64,000 nucleotides of DNA from Trichobilharzia szidati (Eukaryota > Platyhelminthes > Trematoda > Strigeidida > Schistosomatidae). The translations under genes and the position numbers were made by a program. Every line of letters begins with the position of its first letter. Within the stretch, counting starts at the first letter, position 1. The notes under the pieces are model-generated. The model made no database searches. It was not told the DNA's origin and was given only the letters and a program-made list of their open reading frames with translations. The stretch is from positions 122,628,110-122,692,109 of the forward strand of contig OX235279.1 of the NCBI GenBank assembly GCA_944472155.2, given 5' to 3'. Positions 58,351-64,000 of the stretch are shown here, one piece after another.

Positions 58351-60768
58351 GCTGAGGTTGTAAGACTCACTGTCAGCTGCCTGTATAGCAATGTGAGGGG
58401 GCTGAGAGTAAAAATAGGTGAACTCCGAAATCTCGAAGCACACATACAACTGAAAATGATCATTCTCACCGAAACATGGCTAACCCCAACTATCGCCGAT
58501 AATGAAATCAGTATAGGTGATATGGTTTTGGTCAGGAGAGACAGGGATAATAAGGAAGGAGGGGGAGTTGCCATATACTTTGATAGGCAACTTAAATGTG
58601 TTCGCGCAATGGACCCACCACTTATTGAACTCCCAGACTCCATATGGTGTCATTTCACCGTAGGCCACACCAAGCGTTTACTTGGTGGCATCTACCGATC
58701 TCCCACCTGTGGGGCAAAGCACAATCAGCTACTGCTCAGCACTATCACAGGGATACGAGACTTGGGCTATGACCAAATCACCATTGCTGGAGATTTCAAT
58801 GCCCCATCACTGAACCTTGGCTCGGGGTATGCTAAGGGAAAATTCGGCCGAAATCTACTGCAAGCTATTCGGAACACGGGACTGACTGAGAACGTTGGAG
58901 ACGACACTAGGTGGGGCCCTAGTGGAAAGTCATCAAAACTAGACTACATTCTAACTAGTGACCAACTACTCGTCGAAAAGGTCCAGATCATGACTCCTCT
59001 AGGAAGTAGTGACCATGCAGTCGTAGGTTTCGACCTCGTTCTCCGTGAGCACTTGCAGTGGGACGCTACGCAACCATGTCTGTGTTATACCAAGGCTGAC
59101 TATGCTGAAATGCGGAGGCTCTTGTCCGATGCAGACTGGCCCTTAGCATGGGATGAGCTGTCTGTGGATGAACACTGGGAAGCGGTAAAAAAGATTATTC
59201 ATACAGCGATCTCGGATACCGTCCCTTTAGTCACAGCACAGCCCAAAAGAAAATCATCATGGTTAAAGAGAGGCACGCAGCGTATTCTGCAAGCAAAGCG
59301 GAAGGCTTGGTTTACGTGGCGCGTATCTAAAAGCCAGATCGACCATGATGCATACCTGGAACTCAGGAACCGGTGCAATGCAAGAGTCAGGAGGGACAGT
59401 AGTGACACTCCTAGTGGTATCAAAAGTAGAGAAAGTATTAGTGATGGTTACATCAGGGAGCACCTTCATATGGCTAATAGATTCCATGAAACCCAACACG
59501 GTTTCAGGAAAGGCAGATCGTGTGTAACAAACCTATTGTCAGCTTGGGACGACTGGACATCATGCTGGGATATGAATGTTCCTGTCCATGTGATCTTTCT
59601 AGACTTTGAGAAGGCATTTGACACTGTTCACGATGACCTTCTCCTACACAAAATAAGCCAGGTAGGTCTAGGTAAACCACTTCTGTCATGGTTGAAGGAC
59701 TGCCTAACTGAAAGGCAATTTTGCACCAAGGTCAATCGAGTCCGATCCTCTTGGCACAGCTCGTCATCAGGAGTGTCGCAGGGTTCTATCCTGGGACCAC
59801 TGATGTTCTTGATTTTTATCAATGATTTACCATGCCGTCTAAGCTGCCCGACTCTTCTATACGCTGATGACGTAAAGATATGGAGGGCGATAAAGTGTCC
59901 GGAGGACTCAGATAGACTGCAGGCGGATCTAAGGCTTCTGGAAGACTGGGCGGTAACCAGTGGCATGACTTTCAACCTGAAAAAGTGCAAAGTAGTGAAG
60001 TTACGCACCTGTAGACTGCAAAATGCAAGTTACACCCTGTGCAATGAAAGCTTGTCCTGCTCAACGTCGGAACGTGACTTAGGTCTAGTTCTAGCGGAGA
60101 AAATGGACACAAGCGTAAATTACACGGGGGATGTAGCGAGGGCATATGCGGTCATACACTTTACACATAGACAATTAGGTGCACTCACTCCTGAGCTCTT
60201 TCTAAGGTTGTATAAAACATACGTCAGACCGCATCTTGAAGTGCATAATATTATTGCACCCCCACTGCTTAAAAGAGACGCCAACCTCTTGGAAAGAGTC
60301 CAACGACGGTCAACAAAAGGAGTGGTTGGTCTCCGAAATAAACCATATGACGAAAGGCTGAAGGAATTAGGCCTATTCACACTCAGTTACCGTCGCCTGA
60401 GGGGGGATTTAATTACTGCCTACAAAATAACAAATGATCAGAATCACCCAAACAAAGGTGTTCTGCCATTGAGTAGGTATAGACTTCCTCGTGGAAATCC
60501 TAGAAGGATAGCTCATCAGAGGGCAAGGACCCGAGTGCGCTCCCACTTCTTTTCCCTGCGGGTTTGCCGTCCCTGGAATTCCTTACCGGCAGATGTAGCT
60601 ATGGCACCATCTGTGGACGCCTTTAAGCGAAGGCTGGACAACCATTGCAGCGACACAAGGACTTCATCCAAATGGCCTATCCCCTTAAAATCGCATATAC
60701 CATTCAAAGGTAGACAATTAAACTGGTCGTTTTACTTCTTCACATTCCCTTCAGTCTTACTCTCCTGA
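58351..60768 (+). CDS. LINE-E ORF2: endonuclease and reverse transcriptase with in-frame deletion
   Basis: The frame is open from before 58351 with no ATG nearby, so translation may depend on ORF1 termination. Residues counted from 58393. APE-type endonuclease about 1-220 with TETW (E27), GDFN (D134) and SDH (206-208). From about residue 335 (RRDSSDTPSG) the protein passes to RESISDGYIREHLHM and then QHGFRKGRSCVTNLL. The first reverse transcriptase motifs (the P-S-F-Y/NYRPVSL region, some 250 residues) are therefore absent, yet the frame is kept. The palm is present: VIFLDFEKAFDTVHDD, SGVSQGSILGPLMF, YADD at 490-493. The C-terminus ends at 60768. Probably inactive as an enzyme. Confidence 0.85.
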   Translation, partial: AEVVRLTVSCLYSNVRGLRVKIGELRNLEAHIQLKMIILTETWLTPTIADNEISIGDMVLVRRDRDNKEGGGVAIYFDRQLKCVRAMDPPLIELPDSIWCHFTVGHTKRLLGGIYRSPTCGAKHNQLLLSTITGIRDLGYDQITIAGDFNAPSLNLGSGYAKGKFGRNLLQAIRNTGLTENVGDDTRWGPSGKSSKLDYILTSDQLLVEKVQIMTPLGSSDHAVVGFDLVLREHLQWDATQPCLCYTKADYAEMRRLLSDADWPLAWDELSVDEHWEAVKKIIHTAISDTVPLVTAQPKRKSSWLKRGTQRILQAKRKAWFTWRVSKSQIDHDAYLELRNRCNARVRRDSSDTPSGIKSRESISDGYIREHLHMANRFHETQHGFRKGRSCVTNLLSAWDDWTSCWDMNVPVHVIFLDFEKAFDTVHDDLLLHKISQVGLGKPLLSWLKDCLTERQFCTKVNRVRSSWHSSSSGVSQGSILGPLMFLIFINDLPCRLSCPTLLYADDVKIWRAIKCPEDSDRLQADLRLLEDWAVTSGMTFNLKKCKVVKLRTCRLQNASYTLCNESLSCSTSERDLGLVLAEKMDTSVNYTGDVARAYAVIHFTHRQLGALTPELFLRLYKTYVRPHLEVHNIIAPPLLKRDANLLERVQRRSTKGVVGLRNKPYDERLKELGLFTLSYRRLRGDLITAYKITNDQNHPNKGVLPLSRYRLPRGNPRRIAHQRARTRVRSHFFSLRVCRPWNSLPADVAMAPSVDAFKRRLDNHCSDTRTSSKWPIPLKSHIPFKGRQLNWSFYFFTFPSVLLS

Positions 60769-60785
60769 CAGCTTTAACTACACCT

Positions 60786-60852
60786 ATTATTATTATTACT
60801 ATCATTATGATTATCATTATCATTATTACTGGTATATATATATATATATATG
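60786..60852. repeat. ATT/ATC and TA microsatellite at the LINE-E 3' end
   Basis: Runs of TATTATTATT and ATCATT, then a TA stretch at 60832-60852. Confidence 0.8.
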
Positions 60853-61204
60853 TATACCGGTTGACTGACTGTTGTTACGTTTTCTTATTCTTTCTCTGTC
60901 TGTTAGTCTGAATACCTTTACTAATTATATCTATTATTATTATCTCTTTTCCATTGACGACGATACCGAAAGACTGACTGGTGAAAGGATCAACTCCATT
61001 CACAGTAGTAACAGTCTTAACACACTTCATACTACAAACCCCATATAATTAACCCCAGCCACGACAGTCGAGTGGCGGGACGAGCTACACAGACGTTACC
61101 AAAGATCAGGAACCTCTACCTCACAATCAAGAGGCGAGCACAAAGTAATCAAATTGGTTTATACTAGCTCGTAAAAACGATATTGGATATTGGATCAAAG
61201 ACGA
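60853..61204. other. Intergenic, nothing recognised
   Basis: May include the last part of the LINE-E 3' end. No further motif. Confidence 0.35.
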
Positions 61205-61700
61205 GCGACAATCCATCGTATGATTTCTTCGATGTGTTATGGAAGATTTCACTCATCACGTATGAAAATAAAAATGCGTTGGCTCCTCAGAACATACATC
61301 TAACTTATGTCTATGGGCTCATTCTCTTTCAATTGCTTAATTCTCATAGATTAACTGCTACGAGAACAACCAATGTCTGTACTCAATTAACAAACTAAAA
61401 TCTAAAACAGCTAGCAAATAACAAAGCTTTAAGGCCCTCAGACGAAAATAATAGTCATTTCTATGCACAATTTCTCTAAATGCATGTGTATTTTTGTAAT
61501 AATTCGTCTGGGATATCAAGGCAATATCACGCGTTAATACGACCACAATACAGGAAAATTTTGCTTTCTTCGGCCACAGAAGCCTAAAACTGCTTAATTA
61601 TACCCATTTTTTGCAAAAGTGAACGCTTATAACACCTCAATAGATATGAACACGATAACCCATACAATGCGCGAAAATACACCGCGATAGCCCCAATCCT
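61205..61700 (+). repeat. Repeat block F, copy 2
   Basis: Diverged, collinear copy of 31120-31615. It is followed by sequence not found at the first locus. Confidence 0.7.
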
Positions 61701-61710
61701 CACCTTGGCA

Positions 61711-61909
61711 GCTTCATAGTATCTGAAATTACCGCGACTCAGACAACAAACTGACCAATCACAAGCGAATATTAGCTTGTTTATCTGTTCCGCAGGCACA
61801 CGAGATTAGGGCTAACGACCGGCTGCTTCAGTCGACCGTTTGGTGTCTGGCGGCGTGTTCTTACCTGCAGTTCAATTATTTGTGTTGGTCTTCGCTTTGC
61901 CGTAGCATA
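61711..61909 (+). promoter_or_regulatory. Possible promoter and non-coding first exon upstream of reticulon copy 2
   Basis: A locally GC-richer stretch contains CCAATCACAAGCG at about 61754 (CCAAT-box-like) and ends in a strong splice donor, GCATAG|GTGAGTAC, at 61909/61910. No ATG lies between them, so it would be a 5' untranslated exon. An acceptor-like TTCTTTTTCTAG follows at 61959-61970. It lies 1.2 kb upstream of the reticulon exon at 63148 and has no counterpart near copy 1. Purely a motif-based proposal. Confidence 0.3.
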
Positions 61910-62956
61910 GGTGAGTACCCTTAATTTGAGTTGCACATTCACTAGAAGCATCTATCATTTCTTTTTCTAGATTCTGGTGGCCTCTGAATTTCTTCCGAAG
62001 GTACTTTTTACATCACAGTTGTTTACGTTATACAAACCGCGGAACGGGAATGGATTTCGGTGGGTTACCTATACGTTCTCACTTTCATTCAAAGATAGTC
62101 ATATTCGTGTTTCCTTTTTGACTGTTCCCGGTTCTCATAAGTTCGTGAAATTAAGCGAGGAGGTCAAAATGTAACCTTGTTTGCTTGACACAGTATTAAG
62201 GCCTACAGTGTTCTCATTATTGTTACTAATCATGGGAGTTACGCGTCTCCTGAAATCTCTGATTTTATCCTGTCACGTGTCTGTGACTGTGGTAAATCCC
62301 AGCATTTTTAGAGTTAGGTAGGCTGTTCCTGAACATATCCAGTGTGATTGTTCTGAAAACTTCATTCTTTGTCCAAATGCTGGTATTTACACTATTGTAT
62401 TAGTCATCTGCCCAAGTATTTATCATGGAAGCTTCAAAAAGGTAAACTCCCATGATTTTCTTCGAGTGAGAAAATATTGCCGTGTGGATTCATGACTATT
62501 TGTCGTAAGATTGTGTGGTAGAAATAAGTGTTTCCATCGTACCTAAATGGCTGCTGGGTTTTAGTTAGTTTCGTATGAATTAGTTTATTAATTGGTCTCA
62601 GGTGAGAAAATTACTGCATGACACCGCAGTACATAAAGACTGTCCAGCATGTGATTTAATCTCAGCGTAACACTAAGCTTATCGAACAACGTAGTCTAAA
62701 GAGAAAGGCAATAGGATATTAACATCCGCTTCATATTTTTCTTTTATAGATCTCGCCATTTCTACTCACTACTACATTTGTTCCATTTTCTTCTGATACA
62801 ACTTGAATAGATCTACTCATTCAGTTTTGTAGAAATTGGTTCTGCCAGTCCTGACGTAACAAAGTATATATATATATATATATATATATATGCATATATG
62901 CACCAAGTTACATAAAGGAAAGATGAATCTCTAGATTAACACTTGTTCGGCATTAA
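61910..62956. other. Upstream region of reticulon copy 2, no exon confirmed
   Basis: No reticulon N-terminal exon in the right phase was found. A TA microsatellite lies at 62865-62891. The open frame at 61977-62174 has only a GTG start and no family signature. Confidence 0.4.
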
Positions 62957-64000
62957 GGTTCCTATTTATTCATATACAGGACTCTGATGTTTAAAAATTA
63001 TCTCCCGGCTTCACTGCAGAGGATAATTGGTAATACCAGATGAGATTCTGTAGGCTAAACATTTCTCAAGTCTTAATCTTGTGAATATACTGTGAGTAAA
63101 ATTTCGTTCCCACTTGAAATGATTTCGGTAATTCTTATTTAATTTAGTCAAGGAAATTGTTTGTTGGCACGATCCCATCAAATCAGGAATTGTCGCGGCT
63201 CTTGGGTTGACATCCCTTTTGAGTCTGTCTTGTATGTCCCTAATATCTTTTATCGCCTACGCCGGGATGTCGTTAATATGCTGCACCACGGCTTCGAAGC
63301 TTTATGATGCTATTACTCTTCCGTTCAAATCAAATTCATCTAAAGATCCATTTAAGTAAGTTTGATTCTGATGAAATTTTATCTCTTATATCTCTGGTTG
63401 TCCAATTATTTCTGTCGGAACACTATTACCTATGCAAGTATGTAAGCGACAATACATCCCAGCCTATTAAACACTACTATCGTACTAAATGAAGTTGTTT
63501 CATTACTGGTAACCCACATCTCACTTTTTCTGGCTCAAACATATAAGGTGAAATCAAACAAGTCTCTTCATAGTTGATCAGATACAATGTTTTCATTCAT
63601 TGAGTTTAAAAATTAAGGGTGTTAATTTCTAGTGAAAAAAAGTCCACCAGAGAAATGTTATACTTTTTAGCACTTGAAGTTGAGATATCTTCGGTAAACA
63701 AATGATTGTTTAGTAAAGATTGTAGCTCGTTGGCTTGTGCACTCAACTTTCAGTCAATGGGTCCCGGATAGGAATCCCGTTGAATTTATTTAAGCCTAGA
63801 CAACTCGGTTGTATTACTAGTTCTCACACAGTATGTAGCTTACAGTTTGGTACATAATTCTGTTGCAAGTAATGGAGTGCTAAATGTATCAAAATAGAAT
63901 TCCTTGATTTGAATTAGTAGATATATACTATCAGTGTGTAACATTCTATTTTACTTACTATAAATCTACTTACGATAATTGCTGTTATATTAGAACTAAC
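62957..64000. repeat. Segmental duplication, copy 2, right part
   Basis: Matches 14918-15961 with four differences, all inside the exon. It continues past the window edge. Confidence 0.92.
63148..63355 (+). CDS. Reticulon copy 2, first RHD exon (gene runs off the window)
   Basis: Equivalent to the exon at 15109-15316, with the same AG acceptor and GTAAGT donor. Four changes: two silent in Lys codons and two amino-acid changes (Thr to Ser at GLTTLL, Asn to Asp at KLYNA). The frame is intact, so this looks like a working exon of a second reticulon gene. The remaining exons would lie beyond 64000. Confidence 0.85.

Larger units (their letters stand above)
56277..60852 (+). mobile_element. CR1-like LINE (LINE-E), two open frames, internally deleted
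   Basis: 5' region from about 56277 to 56653, ORF1 at 56654-58294, ORF2 to 60768, then an ATT/ATC-rich and TA-rich 3' end (60786-60852). Both frames are open, so decay is recent, but ORF2 has lost part of the reverse transcriptase. The 5' boundary is inferred from where block D stops matching. Confidence 0.85.

Noticed and set aside
62424..62441. MEASK mini-exon as the reticulon start
   Set aside because: The donor leaves two bases of a codon, but the exon at 63148 needs one, so the frames do not join.

Overview
ORGANISM. This is eukaryotic, AT-rich and intron-containing DNA from a flatworm, most likely a trematode and probably a blood fluke (schistosomatid). That is an inference from four things in the sequence: several CR1-like non-LTR retrotransposons with a PHD-like zinc finger in ORF1; a Ty3/Gypsy element of the CsRn1/Kabuki (Boudicca-like) type with an atypical CHCC Gag motif; a tRNA-derived SINE with a decayed hammerhead core; and LINE 3' ends in short ATT repeats. 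The genus cannot be fixed from this window.

HOST GENE. The only host gene I can support is a reticulon on the + strand at 15109-19499. Six exons with consensus splice sites encode a complete C-terminal reticulon-homology domain with two long hydrophobic hairpins. The N-terminal exon(s) were not found. A poly(A) signal follows at 19780. An almost identical first RHD exon lies at 63148-63355, in a second copy that runs off the right edge.

LAYOUT. 1-1.2 kb: inverted-repeat, Penelope/hammerhead-like elements. 1.2-7.3 kb: a decayed LINE carrying a nested Gypsy element (2380-5698) and a foldback insertion (6539-6718). 7.3-13.1 kb: LINE relics and a 953-bp near-perfect palindrome made of two inverted LTRs around an 18-nt primer-binding site (11318-12270). 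13.1-19.8 kb: the first copy of a segmental duplication, and the reticulon gene. 22.3-33 kb: LINE fragments, an internally deleted CR1-like LINE and diverged repeat blocks E, D and F. 37.4-40.2 kb: a degenerate second Gypsy element. 40.4-52.6 kb: two related LINEs, the first split by a young, intact Gypsy element with identical LTRs (40753-45194). 52.7-64 kb: the second copy of the segmental duplication, interrupted by 8.4 kb that holds blocks E', D' and F' and another LINE.

HOW IT FITS TOGETHER. Most of the window is nested retroelements. Three LTR-type insertions have 4-bp target duplications (ACTG, AACC, CCTT), and two of them hit LINE endonuclease domains. Several elements have lost internal segments while keeping long open frames. 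The main points for follow-up are the LTR-PBS-LTR palindrome, the duplicated reticulon with all its differences confined to one exon, and the hammerhead-like foldback insertions. All identities were judged by eye; no search or alignment program was run.
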